Positions 33,257-42,040 of a DNA stretch of 64,000 nt are shown here, in pieces. Source of the stretch: AAA044-D11 sp009705075. GTDB taxonomy: Bacteria > Actinomycetota > Actinomycetes > Nanopelagicales > Nanopelagicaceae. The stretch covers positions 310,001 through 374,000 of the forward strand of contig OZ254179.1 in NCBI GenBank assembly GCA_965268675.1. Reading direction: 5' to 3'. The position numbers and the translations under genes were made by a program. The notes below the pieces were generated by a model that saw only the letters and a list, made by a program, of their open reading frames with translations, made no database searches and was not told the DNA's origin. The stretch's first letter is position 1; every line of letters begins with the position of its first letter.

Positions 33257-34264
33257 GTGAGCACATCTACGCCAATCGTAAATTCGGCCAATTCCACCCC
33301 AGAAAAACGGGAACTCACAACTAAACCACGATTCTCAGACAAAGTATTTCGCGGAGTTGCAACTGCTGGCGGACTTTCTTCACTAGTTATTTTAGGATTG
33401 ATTTTAATTTTTCTCGGCTACCAAGGGTTCCAAGTTCTTCGATCAGAAGGCATCGGGTTTATAACTGGAAGTAATTGGCAGGTTGTCCAAGACAATGCAG
33501 GAAATACAGATCTTGAAGCATCTACATTTGGAATTGCCGCGATGCTTGTTGGAACACTTCTATGTGCGGCGCTCGCAGTTTCTATCGCTGTTCCTATTTC
33601 AGTTCTTTGTGCGCTCTATCTAACTTTTTATGCACCACAATTTTTGAAGAAGATGATGGTAGCGATCATCGATTTAATGGCAGCATTTCCATCAATTCTT
33701 TTCGGTATGTGGGGTTTCTTCATCTTGATGCCACACGTCGAGTATTGGGCGAAGTTAATACATAGATATTTTAGTTGGATTCCACTCTTCAAAATGGAGA
33801 TTCCGGTTTATACCCGTTCTCCGTTTGTTGCAGGTGTAGTTCTTGCAATCATGATTATCCCAATTATTACTTCAGTTTCTCGAGAAATTTTCTCCCAAAC
33901 TCCACTTGATCGAATTCAAGCTGCTTATGCACTCGGTGCTACTAGGTGGTCAATGATTCGCGCTGTAGTTATTCCATACGGAAAAAGCGGAGTAGTTGGT
34001 GGAGCAATGCTCGGTCTTGGCCGAGCGATGGGTGAGACTGTTGCGGTTTATACGGTACTGAATTTGGTTTATCAGATTAACTGGCACGTTTTAATTGGTG
34101 CTGGCGGAAACGTTGCTTCAATGATCTTGCTTAAGTTTGGTGAAGCTGGACCGACTGAAACTCGAGCGCTCATGGCCGCTGGTTTGGTTCTGTTTATTCT
34201 TACTTTGATTGTGAACTCTATAGCTAATGCGATTGTTAGCCGTACCGGAGGTAAGGGCCGATGA
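33257..34264 (+). CDS. pstC: Phosphate ABC transporter permease PstC
   Basis: A 335-residue permease with about six membrane helices and the BPD_transp_1 EAA region (QTPLDRIQAAYALGATRWSMIRAVVIPYGKSGVVGGAMLGLGRAMGETVAV). A long N-terminal tail precedes the first helix. I chose the GTG at 33257; a TTG reading from 33203 runs through the phosphate box. It overlaps pstA by ATGA. The complex imports phosphate with PstA, PstB and PstS. Confidence 0.93.
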   Translation: MSTSTPIVNSANSTPEKRELTTKPRFSDKVFRGVATAGGLSSLVILGLILIFLGYQGFQVLRSEGIGFITGSNWQVVQDNAGNTDLEASTFGIAAMLVGTLLCAALAVSIAVPISVLCALYLTFYAPQFLKKMMVAIIDLMAAFPSILFGMWGFFILMPHVEYWAKLIHRYFSWIPLFKMEIPVYTRSPFVAGVVLAIMIIPIITSVSREIFSQTPLDRIQAAYALGATRWSMIRAVVIPYGKSGVVGGAMLGLGRAMGETVAVYTVLNLVYQINWHVLIGAGGNVASMILLKFGEAGPTETRALMAAGLVLFILTLIVNSIANAIVSRTGGKGR

Positions 34265-35307
34265 GCACACCAACTTTGAAGCCAACTAGACCTTGGAAAC
34301 TCACCCCAAAGCAACGTGGGCTTATCGTATTGAATTTGGTGATTGCTTCGGCTCTGAGTTACCTGATAGTTCTATTGACTCCGATGAAAGGCAAGCTCGC
34401 CTACCTTTCTATTTTCTTTATTGCGACAATCGTAATCAATTTTGCAGAGAATTATTTCAAGCGGGGACTTGCAGCCGCCAAAGATTCGATTGCTACATCC
34501 TTCGCCGCCGCCGGTTTGATAGTTGCAGTTGTTCCAATTTTCAGTATTTTATTTACGATATTTGAGCGCGGTCGAGCCGGCTTGAACTTTGGTTTATTCC
34601 TTCACGATATGAAATTAAATGGACCTAATGACCCATTGAATCAAGGCGGGCTGCTTCATGCATTGATTGGTTCTGGAATTATGGTTGGAATTGCGCTACT
34701 CATAAGTCTGCCAATCGGAATTTTGACAGCAATTTATTTAACAGAAATTAAGGGAATTTACTCTCGCCCAATAAAATTCTTAGTCCAAGCGATGTCTGGA
34801 GTTCCATCAATTGTTGCTGGTCTGTTTATTCTTTCAGCAATCGTTTTCCCGATCACCAAATCATCCTCTGGTTTAATGGGTGGTTTTGCTCTTGCGATTT
34901 TGATGATTCCAACAATCGCTCGAACCTCAGAAGAAGTTTTGCTTTTAATTCCAAATGATTTGCGTGAAGCTGGCGTCGCACTTGGTGGCACACAATGGCG
35001 AACGATTTCACTAATAGTTGTACCCGCAGCCAAGAGTGGCTTAATCACAGCAACGATTCTCGGACTTGCTCGCGTGGCTGGCGAAACAGCGCCACTAGTT
35101 CTGGTCTCTGGTGGTGGAGACGCAGTAAATACAAATCCATTCCAATCTCCTATGGGTTCATTGCCGTTCTATATTTGGAAAGGCTTTACCTTTGGTACCA
35201 CTGAATCAATTGCAAGATCATGGGCTGGAATTTTTGTTTTACTATCATTAATTTTTATCTTGTTTATTGCAGCGCGAACACTGAGCGGGAGTAGGTCAAG
35301 TAAGTGA
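34261..35307 (+). CDS. pstA: Phosphate ABC transporter permease PstA
   Basis: A 348-residue permease with three N-terminal helices before the transporter core; the EAA block is PNDLREAGVALGGTQWRTISLIVVPAAKSGLITATILGLARVAGETAPLVL. VQAMSGVPSIVAGLFI is typical of PstA. It overlaps pstC by four bases and pstB by four (GTGA). Confidence 0.93.
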   Translation: MSTPTLKPTRPWKLTPKQRGLIVLNLVIASALSYLIVLLTPMKGKLAYLSIFFIATIVINFAENYFKRGLAAAKDSIATSFAAAGLIVAVVPIFSILFTIFERGRAGLNFGLFLHDMKLNGPNDPLNQGGLLHALIGSGIMVGIALLISLPIGILTAIYLTEIKGIYSRPIKFLVQAMSGVPSIVAGLFILSAIVFPITKSSSGLMGGFALAILMIPTIARTSEEVLLLIPNDLREAGVALGGTQWRTISLIVVPAAKSGLITATILGLARVAGETAPLVLVSGGGDAVNTNPFQSPMGSLPFYIWKGFTFGTTESIARSWAGIFVLLSLIFILFIAARTLSGSRSSK

Positions 35308-36185
35308 TAAACCCAAACGAGGATGGAAACGAAGATATGGAAACCAAGTCGACCCCGTCATCTCTTTCTGATGTAGCAAAGGCCAATCAAGCACGCAAGC
35401 AGCCTGGTTCTGGCGCGCTTGGCGTAGGTCTAGAAGCAAGATCGATTCATGCTTGGTTCGGTGACAAGTTGGTACTTCGCGATATCTCGTTAGATTTTTG
35501 GTCAGGAACAGTAACCGCGCTAATCGGGCCATCTGGTTGCGGTAAATCAACGTTTATTCGAACTCTTAATCGGATGCATGAATTCATTCCTGGCGCAGCA
35601 ATGGCTGGTGAAGTTCTTCTAAATGGTCAAGACATTTACGAACAAGGCACTGACGTTACAAAGATTAGGTTAAAAGTTGGAATGGTTTTCCAGAAACCGA
35701 ATCCATTTCCATCTATGACCATCGCAGATAACGTTCTTGCCGGCCTAAAGCTTGCTCAATTGAAGAGTGAAAACAAAGATGATTTATTGGAAGAATGTTT
35801 AGAACGAGCTGGACTTTGGAATGAAGTTAAGGATCGCTTAAATGCCTATGGTGGCTCTCTCTCTGGTGGTCAGCAACAACGACTCTGTATCGCTCGTTCA
35901 CTTGCCGTGCGACCTGAAGTTCTCCTGATGGATGAACCTTGCTCGGCTCTTGATCCAGGTTCAACGCTGAAAATCGAAGAGACTATTCAGCATCTCTCAT
36001 CAAGCATGACAATCATTATTGTTACTCACAATATGCAGCAGGCAGCTCGAGTATCAGATTACACAGGATTTTTCTTATCAGATGGTGGCCCAGGAGAGCT
36101 CGTCGAAGTCGGACCAACGAGTGAGATCTTCTCTCGTCCAAAGGATATTCGTACCGAAAACTATGTGACAGGTCGTTTCGGATAA
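35304..36185 (+). CDS. pstB: Phosphate ABC transporter ATPase PstB
   Basis: A 293-residue ABC ATPase: Walker A GPSGCGKSTFIRTLNRMHE (hallmark of PstB), signature LSGGQQQRLCIARSLA, Walker B VLLMDEPCSALDP, and the H-loop IVTHNMQQA. The last residues NYVTGRFG are typical of PstB. The N-terminus is about 40 residues longer than the usual 255-260; the GTG at 35304 fits translational coupling, while the ATG at 35337 would shorten it by 11. The window shows no phoU. Confidence 0.94.
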   Translation: MINPNEDGNEDMETKSTPSSLSDVAKANQARKQPGSGALGVGLEARSIHAWFGDKLVLRDISLDFWSGTVTALIGPSGCGKSTFIRTLNRMHEFIPGAAMAGEVLLNGQDIYEQGTDVTKIRLKVGMVFQKPNPFPSMTIADNVLAGLKLAQLKSENKDDLLEECLERAGLWNEVKDRLNAYGGSLSGGQQQRLCIARSLAVRPEVLLMDEPCSALDPGSTLKIEETIQHLSSSMTIIIVTHNMQQAARVSDYTGFFLSDGGPGELVEVGPTSEIFSRPKDIRTENYVTGRFG

Positions 36186-36318
36186 ATTCGGATAAAACCG
36201 GTTTACCAATTGTTCATCTAGTTGTCGGTTGGCGTTTGGCATTTAACACCATTGTCTTAACCGCAATTCAATACTTTTCCCCTAGACAAACGTCTATTAA
36301 GTCCTAACAAGGGGAACA

Positions 36319-37464
36319 ATGAAACTTTCTAAATCACTTAAGGCGCTATCAGCAGCTGTTGCTGTTGCGATCCTTGCAGCTCCATCTGCAGTTGCAGCTG
36401 TCTCTCTAACCGGTGCGGGTGCTACTTTCCCTGGCCCACTAATTGAAGCGTGCAAAGCTGGTTACAACAGTGCAACAGGAAACACATTTACATATGGTCT
36501 AGGTGGTTCTGGCGCAGGCCGCACAGCATCTGACAAAGAAACAAGCATTGTTAACTTTTCAGATACACCACACACGGCAGCTCGTGAGAGCGTAATTCAC
36601 ATCCCAGTTACAGCAGGCCCAATTGCAGTTATGTACAAGATTGGCAACGACAAGCCGCTATATCTTTCACCTGCAACTATTGCCGGAATTTTCGGCGGAA
36701 CAATTACAAAGTGGAATGACCCAAAGATCGTGGCTGATAACAATCGTTCAGTTAAAGAGACAATCTTTAAGACAGATGGCAATGGCAAAGATATTAAGGA
36801 TAAGAGCGGTAAGCCGATAGTTCTTCGTGAAGTAAGCCGCAAAATCCGTTACACACTTCCTAATAAGCCAATCAAAGTTATCTACCGCTCTGATTCTTCT
36901 GGAACAAACGGAAACTTCACAGCCGCGCTAAATGGAATCGCTCCAGACGTTTGGACTAAAGCTGGAAACAACTCCTTCACAACAACTTTCCCAGGAAACA
37001 TCAATGATGTTGCAAACCTTGGCCGAATTGTTGGCGCTTCAGGTTCATCTGCAGTTACAGCACTTGCCGCAAAGACTCCATATTCAATTACATATGCTGA
37101 ATCAAGCTATGCGAAGGCAAACGGTCTTGCAATCGCAAATGTGAAGAATGGCGCCGGAAACTGGCAATCACCTACTTCAAGCGGAGTATCTGCTTTCCTT
37201 GGTGCAGCAAGTGTTTCACCAAAGGGAATCGTTACATACAACTACAAGACTACAGATCCAGGTGCTTATGTCTTCGGTGCGATTTCATATGCGCTAATTG
37301 ATACTAAGCAGAAGGATGCTGAAACGGCTAAGGCAGTTAAGGATCTACTAACTTACCTACTTGACCCAAAGTGCCCTAATACGAAGCCAGAACTTGAGTA
37401 CACAACTATCACAGGAAAATTCCGTGATATCGATCTAGCACTTATTGCGAAGATCTCTTCATAA
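36319..37464 (+). CDS. pstS: Phosphate-binding protein PstS
   Basis: A 381-residue exported protein: signal peptide to about residue 27 (VAILAAPSAVAA), then GAGATFPGPLI, the YGLGGSGAGR phosphate loop, NFSDTPH, and YRSDSSGTNGNFT. These are the phosphate-contacting loops of PstS. Actinobacterial PstS proteins are usually lipoproteins, but there is no lipobox cysteine here; the first cysteine is residue 45 in EACKAG, well inside the fold. It follows pstB by 133 bases and ends with a strong terminator, so it may have its own promoter; no clear phosphate box is seen in that gap. A short TAGAC/GTCTA repeat is at 36283-36296. Confidence 0.92.
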   Translation: MKLSKSLKALSAAVAVAILAAPSAVAAVSLTGAGATFPGPLIEACKAGYNSATGNTFTYGLGGSGAGRTASDKETSIVNFSDTPHTAARESVIHIPVTAGPIAVMYKIGNDKPLYLSPATIAGIFGGTITKWNDPKIVADNNRSVKETIFKTDGNGKDIKDKSGKPIVLREVSRKIRYTLPNKPIKVIYRSDSSGTNGNFTAALNGIAPDVWTKAGNNSFTTTFPGNINDVANLGRIVGASGSSAVTALAAKTPYSITYAESSYAKANGLAIANVKNGAGNWQSPTSSGVSAFLGAASVSPKGIVTYNYKTTDPGAYVFGAISYALIDTKQKDAETAKAVKDLLTYLLDPKCPNTKPELEYTTITGKFRDIDLALIAKISS

Positions 37465-37476
37465 TAAGTTAAGAAG

Positions 37477-37509
37477 AAAAGCCCCGGGCAATATGCTCGG
37501 GGCTTTTTT
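37477..37509 (+). terminator. Rho-independent terminator after pstS
   Basis: AAAAGCCCCG, an 11-base loop, then CGGGGCTTTTTT: a ten-pair stem running into six T, 12 bases after the pstS stop. Confidence 0.92.
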
Positions 37510-37511
37510 AA

Positions 37512-37588
37512 TGGTGCGCCTGGCAGGAATCGAACCTGCGGCCTACCGCTTAGAAGGCGGTTGCTCTATCCGACTGAGCTACAGGCGC
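37512..37588 (-). tRNA. tRNA-Arg (anticodon TCT)
   Basis: Reverse-strand cloverleaf: acceptor GCGCCTG/CAGGCGC (37588-37582 and 37522-37516), D arm TAGCTCAGTCGGATAGAGC, anticodon stem ACCGC/GCGGT around CTTCTAA, T arm GCAGGTTCGATTCCTGC, discriminator A and encoded CCA (37514-37512). Confidence 0.96.
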
Positions 37589-37629
37589 ATGACATGAAAT
37601 ACATGTGCGAGTCTACCGATTTGAACCGA

Positions 37630-37635
37630 TAGGGT
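37630..37635 (+). promoter_or_regulatory. Leaderless -10 of ettA
   Basis: TAGGGT lies seven bases before the ATG at 37643; no ribosome site. Confidence 0.5.
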
Positions 37636-37642
37636 TTCACAC

Positions 37643-39310
37643 ATGGCTGAGTTTATTTATACGATGAAAAAGGCGCGCAAAGCGCATGGTGACAAGGTAA
37701 TTCTTGATGATGTGACCCTGATGTTTTTGCCGGGCGCAAAGATTGGCGTTGTTGGGCCTAATGGTTCTGGTAAGTCCACAGTTCTTCAGATTATGGCCGG
37801 GCTACAACAACCATCAAACGGTGAGGCATTCTTATCACCCGGTTACACCGTAGGAATTTTGCTTCAAGAGCCACCGCTTGATGAGACAAAGAACGTTTTA
37901 GAAAATGTACAAGAAGGCGTTGCCGAAACTATTGGACTCTTAAATCGCTTCAATCAAATTAGTGATGAGATGGCAAACCCTGATGCTGACTACGACAAAT
38001 TGTTGGCAGAGATGGGAACTTTGCAAGAGCAATTAGATCATCGAAATGCCTGGGATTTAGATTCACAGCTTGAGCAGGCGATGGATGCCCTTCGTTGTCC
38101 TCCTGGTGATGCTGATGTATCTGTTCTATCTGGTGGTGAGCGTCGCCGTGTTGCGCTCTGTAAATTACTTTTACAACAACCAGATTTGTTGTTGCTTGAT
38201 GAACCAACGAACCACTTGGATGCCGAATCAGTACTTTGGTTGGAACAGCATTTGAGCAAGTATCCAGGAACTGTTGTAGCAATCACGCACGATAGATATT
38301 TCTTGGACAACGTCGCCGAATGGATCTTGGAACTCGACCGCGGTCGCGCTTTTCCTTATGAAGGAAACTATTCAACTTACTTAGATACCAAATCAACACG
38401 TTTGAAGATTGAAGGGCAGAAAGATGCCAAGCGCGCAAAACGCTTGACCGAAGAGCTCGAATGGGTTCGCATGAACGCTAAGGGTCGCCAAGTTAAATCA
38501 AAGGCTCGTCTCGCACGATACGAAGAGATGGCATCTGAAGCAGAGAAGACTCGCAAATTAGATTTCGAAGAGATTCAAATTCCAATGGGTCCACGTCTTG
38601 GAAACGTTGTTGTTGAAGTAGAACATCTTAAGAAGGGATTTGGTGATCGCCTGCTTATTGATGATCTCTCATTTACCCTGCCACGCAATGGAATTGTCGG
38701 TGTGATCGGGCCTAACGGCGCCGGAAAGACAACGCTCTTTAAAACTATTCTCGGCATGGAACAACCAGATAGCGGTACGGTAAAAATTGGTGAAACTGTA
38801 AAGATTTCTTATGTCGATCAGTCACGTGGTGGCATCGATCCGAAGAAGAGTTTGTGGGAAGTTGTTTCAGATGGTTTGGACTACATAAAGGTAGGGCAAG
38901 TTGAAATGCCATCTCGCGCATATGTTTCGGCATTTGGTTTCAAGGGTCCTGATCAACAGAAAGCAGCCGGCGTACTTTCTGGTGGTGAGCGAAATCGTTT
39001 GAATCTCGCCCTAACGTTAAAGATGGGCGGCAATCTTTTGCTTCTCGATGAACCAACAAATGACTTAGATGTTGAAACTCTCGGTTCACTTGAAAATGCA
39101 CTTCTTGAGTTTCCAGGTTGTGCTGTGGTTATCTCTCACGATCGCTGGTTCTTGGACCGCGTAGCAACACATATCTTGGCTTATGAAGGAGATTCACAGT
39201 GGTTCTGGTTTGAAGGAAACTTCGAATCATATGAAGAGAATAAAGTTGCCAGACTTGGCATCGAAGCATCTCGCCCACACCGCGTTACATATAGAAAGTT
39301 AACTCGGTAA
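37643..39310 (+). CDS. ettA: Energy-dependent translational throttle protein EttA (ABC-F)
   Basis: A 555-residue ABC-F protein with two ATPase domains and no membrane helices. Walker A motifs GPNGSGKST (about 36) and GPNGAGKTT (about 355), signatures LSGGERRRVALCKLL and LSGGERNRLNLALTL, and Walker B LLLDEPTNHLDAESV and LLLDEPTNDLDVETL. The arm and linker positions and length match EttA, which binds the ribosomal E site and gates elongation by ADP/ATP ratio. It heads an operon with three small genes, joined by TAATG overlaps. Confidence 0.93.
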   Translation: MAEFIYTMKKARKAHGDKVILDDVTLMFLPGAKIGVVGPNGSGKSTVLQIMAGLQQPSNGEAFLSPGYTVGILLQEPPLDETKNVLENVQEGVAETIGLLNRFNQISDEMANPDADYDKLLAEMGTLQEQLDHRNAWDLDSQLEQAMDALRCPPGDADVSVLSGGERRRVALCKLLLQQPDLLLLDEPTNHLDAESVLWLEQHLSKYPGTVVAITHDRYFLDNVAEWILELDRGRAFPYEGNYSTYLDTKSTRLKIEGQKDAKRAKRLTEELEWVRMNAKGRQVKSKARLARYEEMASEAEKTRKLDFEEIQIPMGPRLGNVVVEVEHLKKGFGDRLLIDDLSFTLPRNGIVGVIGPNGAGKTTLFKTILGMEQPDSGTVKIGETVKISYVDQSRGGIDPKKSLWEVVSDGLDYIKVGQVEMPSRAYVSAFGFKGPDQQKAAGVLSGGERNRLNLALTLKMGGNLLLLDEPTNDLDVETLGSLENALLEFPGCAVVISHDRWFLDRVATHILAYEGDSQWFWFEGNFESYEENKVARLGIEASRPHRVTYRKLTR

Positions 39311-39714
39311 TGCGCCACCACGGAAAGATTCATGTTCGCTGGGATGACATGGATGCATTTGGCCACGTTAATAACGCAAGCTACTTAACTTTCATGCAAG
39401 AAGTGCGGGCGGATTTCACCTGGTATTCACGGATAGCTCGTGGCTTGAATCCGTTATTTAAGGAGATGGTTGTTGCCCGAACCGAGATTGATTATCTAGA
39501 GCCAATCATGGAAGGTGGCTTTGAATTAGATGTTGATGTCTGGGTTTCTAAGATTGGTAACTCATCATTCGTCGTTCAGTATGAAATGAAATCTAAAGTC
39601 GGTCTGCATGCGAAGGCTTTGACAGTGCAGGTAGCGGTAGATGAAAAAACTAAGAGATCACGTCCATTGAATGCCGAGGAACTCGAGCTTTTAAACGAAT
39701 ACCTTGAGGCTTAA
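39310..39714 (+). CDS. Acyl-CoA thioesterase (4HBT hotdog family)
   Basis: A 134-residue single hotdog domain: VRWDDMDAFGHVNNASYLTFMQEVRADF has the catalytic aspartate and the G-H-V-N-N-x-x-Y block of 4-hydroxybenzoyl-CoA-type thioesterases, and DYLEPIMEGGFELDVDVWVSKIGNSSFVVQYEM forms the sheet. It hydrolyses an acyl-CoA; chain length is not readable. It shares one base with the ettA stop and one with the next start. Confidence 0.85.
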   Translation: MRHHGKIHVRWDDMDAFGHVNNASYLTFMQEVRADFTWYSRIARGLNPLFKEMVVARTEIDYLEPIMEGGFELDVDVWVSKIGNSSFVVQYEMKSKVGLHAKALTVQVAVDEKTKRSRPLNAEELELLNEYLEA

Positions 39715-40964
39715 TGAAGCTTAGAAAAATACACCCGGCTTGGTTTGCTGCTGGTGTCACCTTCTTAACGCTAGTTGCGACCGCTGGTTTTAGATCGGCT
39801 CCTTCTGTCTTAGTTGTTCCCTTGGAAGCATCATTCGGCTGGTCCCGTGATGATATTTCACTTGCGATTGCCATAAACGTTCTGCTCTTTGGTCTGACTG
39901 CGCCTTTTGCTGCCGCCCTAATGGAACGTTTTGGAATTCGCCGAGTTGTGATGACCGCACTTACAACTGTTGGAATTGGCGCATACTCAACTATTTTCAT
40001 GACAAAGCCTTGGCACTTAATTGGTTTGTGGGGAGTAGTTGTTGGAGTTGGAACCGGATCTATGGCCCTGGTATTTGCAGCAACTATTGCAAATCGTTGG
40101 TTCATGAAGAGTCGCGGTTTAGTAATTGGTGCACTTACCGCGGCCACGGCAACCGGACAACTTATTTTCTTACCTGGCTTATCTGCACTTGCAAATAACG
40201 TTGGTTGGAAAGCAGTTTCAATAACAGTTGCATGTGGCGCATTTGTAATGGTGCCACTGATATTTGTTTTCCTAAAGGAACGTCCATCATCTGCCGGGGT
40301 AACTCCTTATGGAGCGCCCGAAGGTTGGATTGAGCCCGAACTTGTTAAGACAAACGCAGGGCGGCTAGCAATTCAAACACTTAAAGAGGCAAGCAAGGTT
40401 CGAGACTTTTGGTATTTGATTGGATCCTTCTTTGTTTGCGGACTATCAACTAGCGGACTTATTGGAACGCATTTTATTCCAGCCGCGCATGATCACGGAA
40501 TGGGTGAAGTGACGGCTGCAAGTTTGTTGGCCTTAGTTGGCGTATTTGATGTTGTTGGAACTATCTTTTCTGGTTGGTTGACCGACAGATACGATCCGCG
40601 GAAGTTGCTCTTTGTTTATTACTTCTTCCGCGGACTATCTCTCTTCTTGTTACCCTCAATTCTCTTCGCAACCGTCCATCCATCTACTTTAGTTTTCGTT
40701 ATTTTCTATGGCCTAGATTGGGTAGCAACAGTTCCACCAACCGTACTTCTCTGTCGCCAAGTATTAGGGCCAGAGAGAGCGACCGTTGTATACGGCTGGG
40801 TTTTCGCAGCGCACCAAATTGGTGGTTCGGCAGCAGCGTTCGGCGCCGCCCTTCTCCATACAAAGTTTGGCGACTATGCAAGTGCTTTCTATCTAAGCGG
40901 ACTTATGTGTGTATTCACTTCATACTTTGTGCTTCGCATCGGTAAACCTAAAGTTGGTGTTTGA
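39714..40964 (+). CDS. MFS transporter (monocarboxylate/oxalate antiporter-like)
   Basis: A 416-residue major facilitator with twelve hydrophobic segments. The start of the first helix, WFAAGVTFLTLVATAGFRSAPSVLVVPLEASFGWSRDDIS, the loop ALMERFGIRRVVM and the second-half SGWLTDRYDPRKLL are typical of the monocarboxylate-porter/OFA-like group. It probably moves a small organic acid; the substrate is unknown. TAATG links it to the thioesterase gene. Confidence 0.82.
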   Translation: MKLRKIHPAWFAAGVTFLTLVATAGFRSAPSVLVVPLEASFGWSRDDISLAIAINVLLFGLTAPFAAALMERFGIRRVVMTALTTVGIGAYSTIFMTKPWHLIGLWGVVVGVGTGSMALVFAATIANRWFMKSRGLVIGALTAATATGQLIFLPGLSALANNVGWKAVSITVACGAFVMVPLIFVFLKERPSSAGVTPYGAPEGWIEPELVKTNAGRLAIQTLKEASKVRDFWYLIGSFFVCGLSTSGLIGTHFIPAAHDHGMGEVTAASLLALVGVFDVVGTIFSGWLTDRYDPRKLLFVYYFFRGLSLFLLPSILFATVHPSTLVFVIFYGLDWVATVPPTVLLCRQVLGPERATVVYGWVFAAHQIGGSAAAFGAALLHTKFGDYASAFYLSGLMCVFTSYFVLRIGKPKVGV

Positions 40965-40966
40965 TC

Positions 40967-41350
40967 GTGAGTGAATCAACTTTTTACGAACGCGCTGGTG
41001 GTTCTGCAACGTTCAAGGAGTTAACAAAGCGGTTTTATCAAAGAGTTTCAGTCAATCCAATTCTTAAACCTATGTATCCGGCTGAGGATATGGCTGGTGC
41101 AGAGGAGCGCCTTGAATTATTTCTCGAACAATATTGGGGCGGACCGAGCACTTATTCAGAGCAGCGCGGTCATCCAAGACTTCGTATGAGGCACGCGCCT
41201 TTTCACATTGCAACACCAGAACATGATGCTTGGCTGGAATGTATGCACGCAGCAGTTATTGACTTACCAATCGCTGAGGATTTAAAAGAAGAGCTTTGGA
41301 CTTATTTTCAATACGCTGCTCATTCAATGAAGAACCAACCAGATAGCTAA
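40967..41350 (+). CDS. glbO: Group II truncated haemoglobin GlbO
   Basis: A 127-residue 2-on-2 globin. From SFYERAGG on it closely tracks mycobacterial GlbO: YPAEDMAGAEERLELFLEQYWGGPSTYSEQRGHPRLRMRHAPFHI, with the proximal histidine in MRHAPF, distal Tyr in RFYQR and the group II tryptophan later (LWTYFQYAAHS). It binds oxygen and may protect respiration or detoxify peroxide/nitric oxide. I take the GTG at 40967 rather than the TTG two codons earlier that overlaps the MFS stop. It is the last gene of the ettA operon and overlaps the mscS stop. Confidence 0.93.
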   Translation: MSESTFYERAGGSATFKELTKRFYQRVSVNPILKPMYPAEDMAGAEERLELFLEQYWGGPSTYSEQRGHPRLRMRHAPFHIATPEHDAWLECMHAAVIDLPIAEDLKEELWTYFQYAAHSMKNQPDS

Positions 41351-41907
41351 TTAGCCTTAGGTTGCGACTTATTACCAACCTTTAAGATTTCACCATTTCG
41401 TAAGTACCAAAGTGTTCCATCGGTTGATCGAACGGTTGTAATTCGAAGGCCGACAGATTCAACAACACCAGTTGTCTCCATTGTTTCAATTTGATCACCA
41501 ACGCCATATTGGTCTTCGACCAACATAAACATTCCAGCAAGCACATCTCGCACAAGTGTTTGGGCACCAAGACCAAGCGCAACACCAATTACACCAGCAG
41601 ATGCAACTAGTGGTCCAAGGTTAAAACCGAGTTCACTTAAGATCATTGTTAAAGTAATTAACCAGATCAATCCATTTAGTGCAGAGCGCAGAACCGTTCC
41701 TGCAGTTCGCGCACGTTCTCGCTGGCGATCTAGTCCGCGCTTTGGACCTGGAACAAAGTCAGCCTCGGCGATTCGATTTATCGCCCTGGCAACCGCGCGA
41801 CCGCCGATTTTTTGGAAGGTTAAAGCGATGGCGAAAATCAAGATTATGTGGAAAGGCGCACCGATAAACCAGTCGTAAATCTTTTGGGCATTGTCGCTAA
41901 GGGTCAT
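41347..41907 (-). CDS. Small-conductance mechanosensitive channel (MscS family)
   Basis: A 186-residue short MscS: helix near 14-32, a helix pair around 75-125 including the pore-lining stretch ASAGVIGVALGLGAQTLVRDVLAG, then the beta domain FMLVEDQYGVGDQIE and TVRSTDGTLWYLRNGEI. The N-terminal part is shorter than in E. coli MscS (286) and the C-terminal cage domain is missing. It would open under osmotic downshock. The ATG is six bases after TATTCT (leaderless). Confidence 0.87.
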   Translation of the reverse strand: MTLSDNAQKIYDWFIGAPFHIILIFAIALTFQKIGGRAVARAINRIAEADFVPGPKRGLDRQRERARTAGTVLRSALNGLIWLITLTMILSELGFNLGPLVASAGVIGVALGLGAQTLVRDVLAGMFMLVEDQYGVGDQIETMETTGVVESVGLRITTVRSTDGTLWYLRNGEILKVGNKSQPKAN

Positions 41908-41913
41908 AAGGGA

Positions 41914-41919
41914 AGAATA
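41914..41919 (-). promoter_or_regulatory. Leaderless -10 of the MscS-family gene
   Basis: On the minus strand TATTCT, TCCCTT, then the ATG at 41907. Confidence 0.55.
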
Positions 41920-42040
41920 AACCTTCTATTCACAAGATTAACCATCAGAAATCCGCGATTTTTCCGCCTTCATAAGGCACTATTTACCCAACAACGCGAG
42001 CCACGTGTTGGAGCTTTAGCCACAAAAAGGGAGCAATTTA

